Below, piece after piece: positions 53,730-64,000 of a DNA stretch of 64,000 nt. The stretch comes from Triatoma infestans. Taxonomy: Eukaryota > Arthropoda > Insecta > Hemiptera > Reduviidae. The notes below the pieces were generated by a model that ran no database searches, was not told the origin of the DNA, and worked only from the letters and a program-made list of their open reading frames with translations. Each line of letters starts with the position of its first letter. Position 1 is the first letter of the stretch. The stretch spans positions 18,443-82,442 of the forward strand of contig JAAEAF010014725.1 in assembly GCA_011037195.1 (NCBI GenBank). The letters are read 5' to 3'. Made by a program: the position numbers and the translations under genes.

Positions 53730-54689
53730 AAGAGCAATTTTACAAATTACCCGGAGAAATGTTTCAAATAAAAGTTGTATTATTATTATTATTATTATGT
53801 TTTATATTTTAATGTTATGTCTTCCGCTAATTGTGTGTTTGCATCGCAATATAGTTGTGCACCTCCACTTTTAGATTTAAAGTGTTGTTTGTGTATTTAT
53901 TTGTTGCATATAGGTATTTTTTTTTTACATTATTTTTGCAAGGAGTTTGGATTTACAATGTAATTTAAGGAAGACTGAATAATAATATGATTATTTATAA
54001 ATACATAAAATTGTACTTTATTTTATACAGAAATTAAAATATAGTAGTCTAAGAACTTGAAAATGAATAAATAAACAGAACTTTATGGAAAGAAAGAAAA
54101 CTCACGACTACTGTCAAAATGCAAACACACTATAAACTAAACAAGATGTTACTAATAAAATCAGAAAGAATGAAGCTCCTAATTCTACAAAGCATACACA
54201 ACACACTTGTAAATTGCATTTATCTGTGAAACGAGCCCAACCGTGAACAGCTTCTCGAAACAGTTGGATTCAATATCTAAATCAGTAAGATGTGCATTAA
54301 GATATGTTCTCTAAATGGTTGTAATGCTTGACCAGTCGAAAAAGAAATGTAAAATATAGTCCGATACCTTGCGATCAAACAAAGATTAGCCTCATCGAAG
54401 AGAAAAGAGAAACCCTCTACAGAGATTCTTGAACACTTTAGATTACATAATCGAAGCTGAATAATGAATTTGGATTCCAGAGGATCCTAGGAAAAGTAAA
54501 TACCGATGTGTCCATCGTAACACATAATAGTGCATAAATATTAGAGAAAACTGCACTGAGTTCCAGAGGAGGTTATAAATTTGTTTCGTAATAGCACAGT
54601 TCCAATCTAAATAGGACCCCTCGCTTCCCAAGGCACACACAAATCTATATATGTAATTGTATCATTTACTGTTTAAAACATTGTGAATG
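53730..54689. other. AT-rich spacer with a (TTA)n tract
   Basis: (ATT)n near 53778-53800, preceded by a short CTTACTCC phrase (GGAGAAATGTTTCAAATAAA). No gene. Confidence 0.45.
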
Positions 54690-55950
54690 TCTATGGAATG
54701 GCGTCAATTGTTCTGAAATTTTTCGATAATATTTGATTTGTTTTTCTTGAGCAGGTGAAGGTCACAGAAAGGCCAAAGTATCCAGACAACCAATTGAAGA
54801 AAACAGGGACCCTAGTGTATTTACTGTTAGTGTTAGTAGAAGGCAGATCCAAGAGAATATGCAGGCAAAAATAGGGCAAGCGACTAGGGAGCATTTCCAG
54901 TACTTTAATTAGTAAACAGACCATACTTTTAAATATATTCATCTTAAGTTGATAAAGCTCACATTCTAGCCGAACAAATACATTTGGTGTGTTTTTTGGG
55001 AGGTTATAAAATTTTGTTTCAAAAACTGCAGCCCGATTATTTCAATGCTGTCCAATATAGGAAGAAGCCCAAATCTCATTAGAATACAGAACAGTAGAAT
55101 TAATTATAGCCTTCGGAAGTTTTTAAAAGGAATTTATTTCTATTTACCTTAGAGTTAATCAATATACTCTTAACCTTGATAACTGCTATTTTACCTCTAG
55201 AACTAAAAATGCTTCTGTGCTTGATGAAATTTACCGTTCGAAGCAAACGGAAGTCCTAAATATATGAAATTATTAACTATTTGAATGGGTACACTTGAAT
55301 AAGTAATTGGCCAAAATCTCTTACGTTTAAAGTTATTAGGAAAAAACATTACTTTTGTTTTATTGGTATTCACTTGCAGAGAATTTAAATTGCAATATTC
55401 TTTTAAAATATCTAGTTTTCCTGAAGGTTGGTTGAATTGGCAAAAATGAGTCACCATAGCAGAGCATTAGTACATTAAAAGATCCATGAACATTGACAGA
55501 ACAGATATCATGAGAGTTAAAAAAGTCAATAATATCCGAAAGGAAAAGGTTAAATAATACTGGAGATTATGGTTCTCCTTGAAGAACTCCAGTTGTGACA
55601 TCAATATCCTCAGTATACTCTGATAGTAGGGATATACGAAATCTAGACTGATCATAAAGCGATTTTTATTATGTCAGTTATTTTAAGCTTTACACCAAAT
55701 CTTAATACTTTCCTCCAAAGAAGTGAATGGGAAATTAGGTCGAAAGCTTTAGTGAAATCATTGAAGGCAACAAACAAGATGGGTTTTTAGATAATTTAAT
55801 ATTAATTATATATGATAACACAACCAGATTGTCTTGCCCACCACGATTCGGTCTGAAGCCTTTCTTTTCTTCAGGAATCACTTCAGTATTTTCATACCAA
55901 GATACTAGACGCCTAGCAATAATAGAAGAGAAAATCTTTGGCAAACAGTT
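54690..55950 (-). pseudogene. LINE reverse transcriptase and C-terminus, decayed
   Basis: The minus strand has IPEEKKGFRPNRGGQDNL (RT block 1-2, about 55845-55895), then TTGVLQGEP-stop-SPVLFNLF (block 4, about 55540-55600). The YADD site is damaged to a YGDS-like sequence near 55460. LQVNTNKTKVMFFPNNFKRK and FIYLGLPFASNGKFHQAQKH (blocks 6-7, 55203-55400) follow, then STVLYSNEIWA, FETKFYNLPKNTPN and VRLECELYQLKMNIFK in the C-terminal region to about 54690. It is AT-rich with many stops and looks old. Confidence 0.75.
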
Positions 55951-55959
55951 CTGAAGTGA

Positions 55960-56440
55960 AATATGAAATAAAAGTTGTAGCTCTATACTTGTGTGTGTAT
56001 GTGTGTGTGCAGTTCACATTCCTACTCTATAGAAAATCGTTTGCGGTGTTATAGAAAAAATACCAGAAAACTGAAAAATACATTTCAATAAAACGCACTT
56101 CCAGTCATCCGATTTTTTTCAAACTCGAAATTTCAACAACATATTTAATTCTAACTAATATTATTTAGTTGATAGAATTGTGTAATAAACTGAAATAGCA
56201 CTTTAGAAGACAACCTAACCTCCATTCCTCCGCCATAAGTCCCTTAAATGCATTTTCCTGGAGAAATATTTCAAATAAAAATTGTACACATCATTGTATG
56301 TATAGTTGATATAACAAGTTTAAAGAAAGTCGTTGGGATCATTTTCAAGAAAACTGCAAAAAAAAAAAATAGTAAAGTGGTACTTCCGGTTGAACAATTT
56401 TGACAGATTACATCTGTCAGATCCTATGGTGATACATAAA
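55960..56440 (-). repeat. CTTACTCC element, truncated
   Basis: AAATATGAAATAAAAGTTGTAGC at the left, AACGCACTTCCAGTCATCC in the middle and GTACTTCCGGTTGAACAATT then GATCCTATGGTGATAC at the right. It lacks both hairpin ends. Confidence 0.65.
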
Positions 56441-56454
56441 TACCAATACATACC

Positions 56455-56770
56455 GATTGTGTTATCTTACACACACAACTCAGCTCTTAATGGGATATGG
56501 TAGCACAAAAGAATATTTACACCGATTTAAGATCATTCCATCAAATGTATGTGCCCTTGTAACGATAAAATCGATTCAGAACATAGATCATATAATTTAT
56601 GATCGCAAACAGTTTGATGTCTCCGGAAGTCACCTAATTAGACATATAATCACAAATGGAGGTCACTGGAAACTGGAAAATAGAAAACTAGTGGACAAGA
56701 AATATTGTAATATATTTATGAATATTATAAAACATAATATCAATATTAATGATTTTTTAAATACGTAATA
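56455..56770 (+). pseudogene. LINE C-terminus
   Basis: The plus-strand frame LTHTTQLLMGYGSTKEYLHR followed by FKIIPSNVCALV resembles the TQ-LLTGHG...YL-RF block that precedes the zinc knuckle. The knuckle cysteines are largely lost. It continues LIRHIITNGGHWKLENRKLV to a stop near 56768. Confidence 0.6.
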
Positions 56771-56886
56771 TATATATAATATCAATACACAATACAATAC
56801 ATAACACAATATCATAGAAAAATTGAATTTAATTAGTGATTACAATATAATTAGTAATAATTTCCTATATTCTTTATCGCATACTT

Positions 56887-57308
56887 TGTGATGGATGCAA
56901 AACATAAAAATATATTAAATTAAGAAATATCAAGATAGTGATAATTCCCTTGCAAAAGGACAAGCCCAGGTATACAAGTCCAGTTACTGGTACGGTTAAA
57001 GAACAATTAAGGCATTGTACTACCCCTTCTTCTCACAGGGGAGGAATGAAGAAACAAAGAGAAGAGATTTTTTAGGGACAGACTTGTGCTACAAATCATG
57101 GTGGAAACATATACCAGTATTACGTTATAAGAAATTATTAGAGCTATTGTGATATTCAAAGTAACTTAATTTCTCTTAGCGAATATATTTAATTTAAACT
57201 ACCAGTGTGTTTTTAATATTCTTATTCTATCTCAAGCAAACATACAAGCCCTTTCGCTAAAACGCTCACGCCACAAGCTACCTACACACATCCAACCATA
57301 ACATTACA
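56887..57308 (+). mobile_element. Solo LTR, diverged LTR-2
   Basis: Starts TGTGATGGATGC and ends CATAACATTACA (422 bp). Target duplication ACTT (56883-56886 and 57309-57312). Shares the TTCTCACAGGGGA and ACATACAAGCCCTTTCGC-type blocks with LTR-2 but is shorter and diverged. Confidence 0.85.
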
Positions 57309-57354
57309 ACTTCAATATATTACTATTGTTTATTTTTCTTCCATCAAATAGTTT

Positions 57355-57385
<31 letters not shown>

Positions 57386-57524
57386 TTGTTTAAGTTTAAT
57401 AAATAATTTATTATTATGTAATATAATTTAGAAACAACATATATTATAATGTATTGGAGTATCTGGAAAATAAACTTCTCCCTTGTTTGGGATTCAAGGA
57501 AAAAAACACATCCACACACAAAGC

Positions 57525-57652
57525 ATTTGCTAAAAACCACTTTTTTGGTCTCAGGGGACCTCAAAATGGATATTTCCGGTAAAAACACGAATATCGAAAA
57601 TTTGGCACGATTACAATACTTTCTATTGATTAAGGAGTAAGGGAAAGTAAAA
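57525..57652 (-). repeat. CTTACTCC element end fragment
   Basis: GCTAAAAACCACTTTTTTGG, CTCAGGGGACCTCAAAATGG, ATTTCCGGTAAAAAC and GGAGTAAGGGAAAGT. Confidence 0.7.
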
Positions 57653-57842
57653 AATTGGGTCAATATCAGTTGAATGAATCACTTAAACGGGATGCCACGT
57701 AGCATACGTACATTAACCTGCACCGTTGATATTTGGCATGATAGTCGTATTAATAGGACAAAAAAAACGCACGTAATTTTTTTTTTAATAATAAGGTGTT
57801 AAACACTCACAAGATTTTTCTCTTAATTCTATTAAACCAAGT

Positions 57843-58066
57843 TTTTTTTTTTTTTTTTTAATTTAAGGCGTGTCAACATCTATGGTCATTCGCGCCCAGT
57901 GCACTTCGCCCGCCGGACAGTGTTCTCTCGTTACAGACAACACTGTTCATCACCGGACAGTGAGAGCGTAGGGCTCCTAGGAAGAAAAAATCTAAGGGTA
58001 GCACTCGGACCCGGGTCCTCCGCGTGGGAGTTCAGTACACTAACCACTTAGCTATTGCCTACCCTA
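57843..58066 (-). mobile_element. SINE family S, near full length
   Basis: The minus strand has A-box-like AGTGGTTAGTGTACTG and a B-box-like GGACCCGGGTCCGAG remnant, CTAGGAGCCCTACGCTCTCA and CACTGTCCGGCGGGCGAAGT in the body, then TTGACACGCCTTAAATT and poly(A) seen as T's at 57842-57859. Confidence 0.8.
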
Positions 58067-58089
58067 TATACGATTCCCTACATATATAT

Positions 58090-58347
58090 ATAAACCCTAT
58101 GTCGCAACAGCCTATGAACGGCCATAACTTGCCGTACGGGATTTAAATGGGGGACGTTTGGTAAACACGCCGCAAATCCAATTCCGCTTAGTTCCGGCCT
58201 TCGCTCTACCTTGGGCGCTACTAACTGTAGCTTCCCACTTTTTATCACGATGCTGGGTCAACATCGACTTTGTCCTTACGGGGATCAAACCTTGAATTCT
58301 CGCACGAAAGGTTAGTACGCTAGCCACTAGACCAACGCGCGAGGACA
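58090..58347 (-). mobile_element. tRNA-derived SINE, third family
   Basis: The minus strand begins CGCGCGTTGGTCTAGTGGCT (A-box-like TGGTCTAGTGG) and AAGGTTTGATCCCCG (B-box-like), so the head covers about 58271-58346. The body (TCGATGTTGACCCAGCATCG, GGAAGCTACAGTTAGTAGCG) is unrelated to families S and T. It ends at a TATATATATA tract. Confidence 0.7.
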
Positions 58348-59651
58348 ATTATATATATGTATATGTAATAGGATCCCGTCAGAGAGACAGGATCACTCTC
58401 AAGAATTACATATGTATGTTGCCTTCAAAGTATGAAATTCATCCCGGACGAGCCCCCCCCCCATTTATTTTATTACATCCAGATTTCAAAATATATTTTA
58501 ATAATAATCATTTTTATAGTTAAATTATTTTACTTGAAAGAAATGAGAACTATTGAAATACCATTTGGAATACCTTGATTTATTATGCTGAAACACTACA
58601 ATAGAATTTCCGATAAGTTAAAAAATCACTAATAGGAATTACACACAAATAGGATATTTTTCAAGTATACAAAATTTATCGTAAGAAATATAATCCTGGT
58701 ATCTGAGTATAAACCATGCATGGTATTATATGAAATGCCTAGGCATTCTATAGAATGCCTGAATGTCATACTTTGCTCAGAAAAAAAAAAGGTTCGGAGG
58801 AGAGCACCTTGAAGTTCACTAATCGCAGCTATGAAAATGTAATGGAACACAACAGAGATCATTCACTAACGAGCCCATACTACCAGCCAAAGTAAAATTA
58901 CCATCGTAATCAGATGGAAATCAACCATTTAAAATGATCAAGTCATGGTCATTATACATTCTAGAAACAATTTACTAGAATCATTAACAACTGTGTCTTC
59001 AAAACATATATATTTCCGATGAAAACGCCATTGCTAAAATTCGTAAGCACAAAATATCTTGAAAATGAAAAATCACAATAAGCTCAAATTTTATATTCTA
59101 TTTAAATACTACCAAGGCGGATGTGAAAATAAGATTTTTTTTTTTTATATTTTTCGTTATTTTACTCGAAAAATGATTTCAATGATCTTCTTTAAACTTC
59201 TTTGTGAACTGACCACATTCAGAAAAGCTTATCACTTTATTTAAAGCATTCTTTCCACGAAAATTGACTTTTATTAATTTCTGGGCTAGACGCAACGTTA
59301 AGCATTTCTCTAAAATACCATTTCAATACAATGTATGGTACTGCCATCTATAATAATGTTATGGCACCAAAAATATTAAAGAAATAAATTAAAAAAAAAC
59401 AAAAAAAAAACCGATAAACAATTCTAGGTTGTATTTCAATTGTCTTATATAATTTAAATAGTTGAATCTATATTATTATTTGATATAATCGGTTTTATTA
59501 TAATTATAATTATTAACTATCATTTTATTTATTTTTCTGATCTTATGTAGACAGCCTCTCACTCAGACAGTCTACCGACTGTGAGTTATGTCTGTCAGTG
59601 TTTCTCTTTTCTTTTATTGAACAATTTATTGCAAACAATGATAAATAAAGA

Positions 59652-59682
<31 letters not shown>

Positions 59683-59720
59683 GATAATTATTATTATTTG
59701 TAATTTCCGAGCGGCAGAAG
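58348..59720. other. AT-rich spacer with a weak CTTACTCC fragment
   Basis: Family-like phrases occur around 59010-59300 (ATATATTTCCGATGAAAACG, TTTAAACTTCTTTGTGAAC). An (ATT)n microsatellite lies at 59658-59698. No gene. Confidence 0.45.
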
Positions 59721-61172
59721 ATTTAGCTCCGAAGCAGTATGGTTTTAGGACTGGGCGATCAACTGTGGATGCGATAAGAGATCACTGAAGCAGTGCGCAG
59801 AGCTGAAAGCTACAATCACCATTCTCGCCGGGTGGTACTTTTGGTTATGCTCGATGTGAAGAATGCTTTCAATTCTCTTAGATGGACAGATGTGCTGCAG
59901 GCGTTAGAGGACAACTTTCGAGTTCCGAAATATCTCTTGCGGGTGTTAAGTGATTATCTGAGAAATCGGACGATCATTTACCAGACTACCGGAGGACCAA
60001 GAGCTTCGGCAGTGACAGCAGGCGCAGCTCAGGGCTCTATTTTTTGGGTCCTGACCTTTGGAATGTAGTGTACGATAGCCTGCTCAGGCAAGAAATGCCA
60101 GAGGAAACGGTCCTAGTCGGATATGCAGACGATGTGGCTGCGCTTATCGCTGCTCGCGACACCAACAAAGCCCAGCTAAAATTGAATCAAGTGATGCGTG
60201 TCGTCAATAGATGGATGGCCAAGCATGGGTTGTCGCTGGCATTGTCCAAGACAGAGATCGTGGTTCTAACAAAAAAAAGGATCCCCACGAGCATCTCATG
60301 GCGCGTTGGAGAGGAAGCCGTGATCTCTAAGGATGCCGTAAGATATTTGGGACTAACAATCGACAAGAAGTTGGCAAGCAAATACAGTATGCAGCGGACA
60401 AGGCCGCGAAGCATACTGCTGCACTGAGCCGGTTGATGTTAAACGTTGGCGGCCCACAGGCCAGTACGCGTCGTGTACTAATGAGCGTGACCCATTCGAT
60501 ACTCCTCTATGGAGCCGAAGTGTGGGCAGATGCGCTCAATAAAGAGACTATAGAAAAAGGCTAGCCAGGGTACAGAGGCTGGGTGCATTAAGGATCGCCT
60601 CTGCGTATCGCACTGTCTCCGAACCTGCAGTTATGGTTATTGCCGGAGTGATCCCCATTGCATTCCTTGCAGGGGAACGAAAGAGATTGTATGACAGGAG
60701 GGCGGAAGGAAGAAAAGAAATACTCTCCAGGGAAGAAAGAAATCGAACCTTCCGGAACTGGCAGGCCTCCTGGGAGAGCGATCAGCGGGGTCGATGGACT
60801 GCCAAACTAATCAGGGGAGTTAAAGAATGGGTGAGAAGACCGCATGGAGAGGTAGACTTCTACCTCACCCAACTTCTGAGCGGGCACGGGTATTTCAGGA
60901 CGTACCTGAAGAGGATGGGGAAGGCTGAGGAGGACGCGTGCCTCTACTGCCCGGAAAGCAGAGATGATGCCTCGCACACCTTTTTTGCGTGTAACCGATG
61001 GCAGCGTCTGAGGAGGGACTTGGAGGCGGTGATTGGGCGGCAGACTCCAGACTCTCTGGTAGAGACAATGCTGTTCAGCGAGACGAACTGGAGTCTGATA
61101 GCGAGATACGCGAGGGAAATTCTCGTCGCAAAGAAGAAGGATTTAGAGGAACAGGAAAGGAGGAACCCCTAG
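59721..61172 (+). pseudogene. R1-like LINE ORF2: RT and zinc knuckle, few frame breaks
   Basis: RT block 2 region KQYGFRTGRSTVDAIRD (about 59735-59785) is followed by VLLVMLDVKNAFNSLRW (block 3, catalytic Asp) and AGAAQGSIF (block 4, GxxQG). VLVGYADDVAALIAARD (block 5 catalytic YADD, about 60108-60158), MAKHGLSLALSKTEIVVLTK and VRYLGLTIDKKL (blocks 6-7) follow. The C-terminal part has VIAGVIPIAFLAGERKRLYD, RPHGEVDFYLTQLLSGHGYF and the knuckle CLYCPESRDDASHTFFACNR (about 60940-60998), ending LEEQERRNP-stop. Breaks lie near 59790, 60050, 60375 and 60550. RT leads directly to the knuckle without RNase H, as in R1. Confidence 0.87.
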
Positions 61173-61325
61173 GGGGTTAGGACAGAGACCTAGCCTGATG
61201 TAGTGGTGGAATCAGCGAATCCAGACTAGGTCCCAGCAGAGAGGGGTGTTTTAGCCGGTAGTCTCCGGGAGTCCGGCACGGCGTGCATAAATGCATTTCA
61301 CCACCCCACAAAAAAAAAAAAAAAA
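59721..61325 (+). mobile_element. R1-like LINE, 5'-truncated
   Basis: Starts in the RT domain just after an (ATT)n tract and ends with a 3' UTR (GTGTTTTAGCCGGTAGTCTC) and poly(A) at 61309-61325. It is the longer of two copies (the other at 33312-34935) and lacks the foreign insert. GC-rich. Confidence 0.85.
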
Positions 61326-61558
61326 AATTATTTTTAAATTTAAGCGCGCCACATATGGTACTTCGCACCGGATCCTTCCTCAGGCATTGCCGCCTTCAGA
61401 CAGTGTTCGCTCGATACAGACAACACTGTCCATTACCGGACAAGTGAGTGTAGAGGCTCTCAAGACAAGGAAAAAATCTGAAGGTAGCACAGCTAGATGC
61501 GAACCAGGTCCTTCGCCTGCGAGTCCGTAAGCTGAACACTTAAAACTATTACTTTCCC
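61308..61558 (-). mobile_element. SINE family S
   Basis: The minus strand retains the body (CACTTGTCCGGTAATGGACA, GTTGTCTGTATCGAGCG, GGCGGCAATGCCTGAGG) and the TGGCGCGCTTAAATTT end. A degraded B-box region CTGGTTCGCATC is present. It directly abuts the poly(A) of the R1-like LINE, so the boundary is approximate. Confidence 0.75.
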
Positions 61559-61739
61559 TATTATTATTTTTTTTTTCCATTTATTTTTTCCGTTTGCAAA
61601 TAGCATAAGCGGGGGGAACAATTCCAACCCACTGAAGACATTTCATTTGTTATAAATTGAGGAACTTCCTCACCAGCCTCGCTGTGTCCAATAAAACAGA
61701 CTTCTGCGCCTTCTCTAACAACCAGGGTTCCAGCTCGAG

Positions 61740-62090
61740 CTAATGCAGATTCTTGACAGTCTCAACAGGTACTAGGCCATTAGCCGATATGACAATCGGG
61801 ATTACCCTAACCACATCCAGCTGATACATCTCTTTGATTTCAATCGCTAGATCCTGGTACTTCCGCTTCTTCTCGGCTAAAGTTTTGCGGGCATTGTCGT
61901 CCAAGGGAATTCCTACATCTATTATCTCGGCTGCCCTTTTTCGGGTATTTAAAATAAGGATGTCCGGTCTATTGTGCAAGACCGACCTATCGGTGATCAT
62001 GCACTGATCCCAATACACCTTAACCCCGTCCTTTTCCACTATGGCCTTCGGGTAATACCTGTAATAAGGAAGCTCCTCTCCCTCTGACAC
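61740..62090 (-). pseudogene. Restriction-like endonuclease domain of the R4-like LINE
   Basis: This 116-codon frame overlaps the RT frame by ~50 bp, so one frameshift near 62085 separates them. It has YPKAIVEKDGVKVYWDQC, then RPDILILNTRKRAAEIIDVG, the PD...E-x-IDV core of the PD-(D/E)XK fold. AEKKRKYQDLAIEIKEMY and VRVIPIVISANGLVP follow. In this group it makes the target-primed nick, often at specific sites. Key residues P-D, E and D-V are intact. Confidence 0.85.
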
Positions 62091-63942
62091 AATCCGAGCC
62101 TGATTACCAACGCCTGATGGAGTATGCGCGCTACATTATTGTGCCTTGAGAGGTACTCAGTGCCTGCTAAATTCGAGCACCCAGCGATGATATGCTGAAT
62201 GGACTCTACTGCTGCGTTGCACAGCCTGCATCGGTCAGAGATTTCTCGCTCCCCGATTATGTGCCTCCGGTATGATCTTGTCGCAATCTCTTGGTCTTGG
62301 ATTGCGAGTACAAATCCTTCCGTCTCCGGAAAGAGTTCACCTCGCACGAGCCACTTTACTGATATCTCGCGAGAGATACCGTCTGCCTCCAACGCCGCAT
62401 AATACCGGCCATGGAGCTCCTTGGCTTTCCATTCTTCTACCCAGTGTTCGAAAGTATTCAACCGAGGTCCTTCTTGAGCAGCCAAATCGAGCGCTGTGTA
62501 CCCGCTATCTATGCGCTGTAGTTCTCGAAATACAGCCGACTCACTTCCGAGGAAGAATGCACGAAGAGCACTTTCTTGCCTGCGACAGGCTTCCCGAATG
62601 TTGACGAGTCCCCTGCCTCCCAACTTCCTTGACAGGTATAACCTTACCTTTGAGGATTTGGGGTGATGCATCCTAGAAGCAGTCATCTCAGTTCTGACAA
62701 ATCTGTCCAGCCGCTCCATATCAATGTCAGACCATTTCAATACACCAAACGAATACGATAACGCTGACACAGCCCACGTATTTATCGCTTTTACTTTATT
62801 TCGCCCATGCAAGAGCGTTTTTAATATGGTCCTGACCCTACTCTTAAAAGTCTGGATAAATTGCTCCCTTGCTGTCTTCCTAAATTCCAGCAGCTGATTC
62901 ATGCCAAGGTACTTATAAGTGTCCGTCACACCAATGCTATTAATGAGCGTACCATCGTCTAGCTGCATATTCTCTTGCTCTGATATTTTCCCTCTGGTAC
63001 ATCCCAATACCGCACACTTATTCACTCCCAGTACCATTCTGATCCCCTGACTAAAATCTGCTACCGTTTCTAAAAGGCTTCGCAGCTGCTCTTTACTTTT
63101 GGCATATAGCTTGAGGTCATCCATGTAAAGACTGTGCGAGATGACCGGGCCCGAAGATGGCTGCAGGGAATATCCTAATTTGGTGTACTTTAACAGGGTG
63201 CTCAAAGGATTGAGAGACAGGCAAAACCATAAGGGGCTAAGATTATCTCCTTGGAAAATCCCTCTACGGATACAAATAGCGTTAGTACGGTAGGCTTCGT
63301 GACTGCTTCCAACATACAACTCCGTACTCCACTTCTGCATTAGCCGGCTGAGCAACTGCACAACTTTTTCATTGACCTTGAATATTCTAAGAACTGCCAA
63401 TAGCCACTCATGAGGTACCGAATCGTAGGCTTTTTGGTAGTCTATCCAGGCAACGGCTATATTCCGGGACTTTCTTCTAACTTGCGCAGCAATAAGAGAG
63501 TCTAAAATCAGGAGCTCTTTACACCCTTTTCGCCTTTTTCGGCATCCTAACTGCTCTGAGGCCATTATCCCATTCTGATTAACGTGTGCCTCAATTTTGT
63601 CAGCTTTTATGGCCGTTAGTATTTTATAAACATATTTAAGCATGTAATAGGGCGAAAATCCTTGGGTTGCAAGCTCTGTCCAACTTCTTTGGGGGTCATA
63701 TAGGTAATGCCAGTTGCAAAGTTATCTGGCGGCTGTGACTCGCCACGCAGCATTCTCTGATAACATCTGGCCAAATGGGAATGGGCACTTTTAAAATATT
63801 TTAGCCAGTAATTTTGAATGCGGTCATTACCTGGCGCTCTCCAGTTCCTCATATGAGAAACAACTCTGCCGACATCGGCAGTTTCTATTTTGAAATCGCT
63901 CATTTGTGGCGTGAGCGACATATTATCTTTTATAATGCCCAA
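62039..63942 (-). pseudogene. R4/NeSL-like reverse transcriptase with zinc knuckle
   Basis: The upstream frame (63616-63942) has WRAPGNDRIQNYWLKYF and PKDFRPITCLNMF (RT blocks 0-1). After a frame change near 63640 the main 534-codon frame shows AVAWIDYQKAYDSVPHEW (block 3 Asp), GIFQGDNLSPLWFCLSLNPL (block 4) and SLYMDDLKLYAKS (catalytic MDD). CRLCNAAVESIQHIIAGC, the knuckle, is at about 62150-62230. The order RT then knuckle then endonuclease is that of REL-type LINEs (R2/R4/NeSL). Only the two frame breaks spoil it, so it is a fairly young copy. Confidence 0.85.
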
Positions 63943-64000
63943 CCAATGAGCTCTTTCATCATAGTTCTGAGCAACCCCCCAAAGTTTATTCCAGTAGTCC

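Larger units (their letters stand above)
61570..64000 (-). mobile_element. R4-like LINE with restriction-like endonuclease, runs off the right edge
   Basis: The 3' end lies at about 61570 (AATAAATGGAAAAAAAAAAT on the minus strand). Coding sequence continues to the window edge (WNKLWGVAQNYDERAHWLG at 63943-64000 before the first RT blocks). Two apparent frame breaks separate three long frames. Confidence 0.82.

Noticed and set aside
58271..58346. Possible tRNA gene on the minus strand
   Set aside because: A/B-box-like head without a convincing cloverleaf, fused to a repeat body; more likely a SINE head.

Overview
The window looks like a transposon-dense, AT-rich stretch of an arthropod genome, most likely an insect. 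Support: mariner, Tc1, PIF/Harbinger, Helitron, R1-like, R4/REL-like and Penelope-like elements typical of insects, tRNA-derived SINEs, and a short (CCTAA)n tract that matches the insect telomere repeat TTAGG. I see no credible host gene exon, no real tRNA or rRNA gene, and no prokaryotic or viral gene cluster. Nearly every protein-like reading frame belongs to a decayed mobile element.

Layout. 1-2004: Helitron remnant (PIF1 helicase) with a SINE inserted in the helicase. 3165-3500: LINE tail. 3853-5442: Penelope-like remnant between 247-bp inverted repeats that carry a hammerhead-like motif. 5577-6562: first full copy of an unclassified ~1-kb repeat with hairpin ends, called here the 'CTTACTCC element'; it recurs about 20 times. 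7960-9720: second hammerhead-bearing inverted-repeat pair, holding a poly(A) retroposon that is split by a solo LTR. 10190-14494: one old CTTACTCC element broken by a complete Helitron with precise ends, a solo LTR (itself holding a SINE) and a 332-bp palindrome. 15181-17716: mariner broken by an LTR fragment and two LINEs. 18050-18920: LTR and LINE pieces. 19950-23293: ~1.07-kb inverted repeat of convergent LINE ends. 23797-25795: two CTTACTCC elements head to head. 25802-27370: Tc1-like transposon. 27841-28768: PIF/Harbinger-like element. 29382-31150: foldback and LTRs. 31499-35640: CTTACTCC copies, an R1-like LINE and LINE scraps. 36497-40156: LINE scrap, CTTACTCC copy, poly(A) retroposon ending in TTAGG repeats. 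41242-44299: LINE with perfect 13-bp target duplications but an internally deleted ORF2. 45280-49510: LINE tails, an LTR remnant with a primer-binding-like site, and a solo LTR. 50510-52000: palindromic repeat array and CTTACTCC copies. 54690-57308: LINE RT, LINE tail, solo LTR. 57843-61558: SINEs and a second R1-like LINE. 61570-64000: LINE with C-terminal restriction-like endonuclease, running off the right edge.

The elements do not form a cooperating pathway. What the window preserves is an insertion history: target duplications and nesting give a relative order for many insertions. Protein family names rest on motif recognition by eye. Boundaries backed by target duplications are exact; others are approximate to about 10-30 bp.
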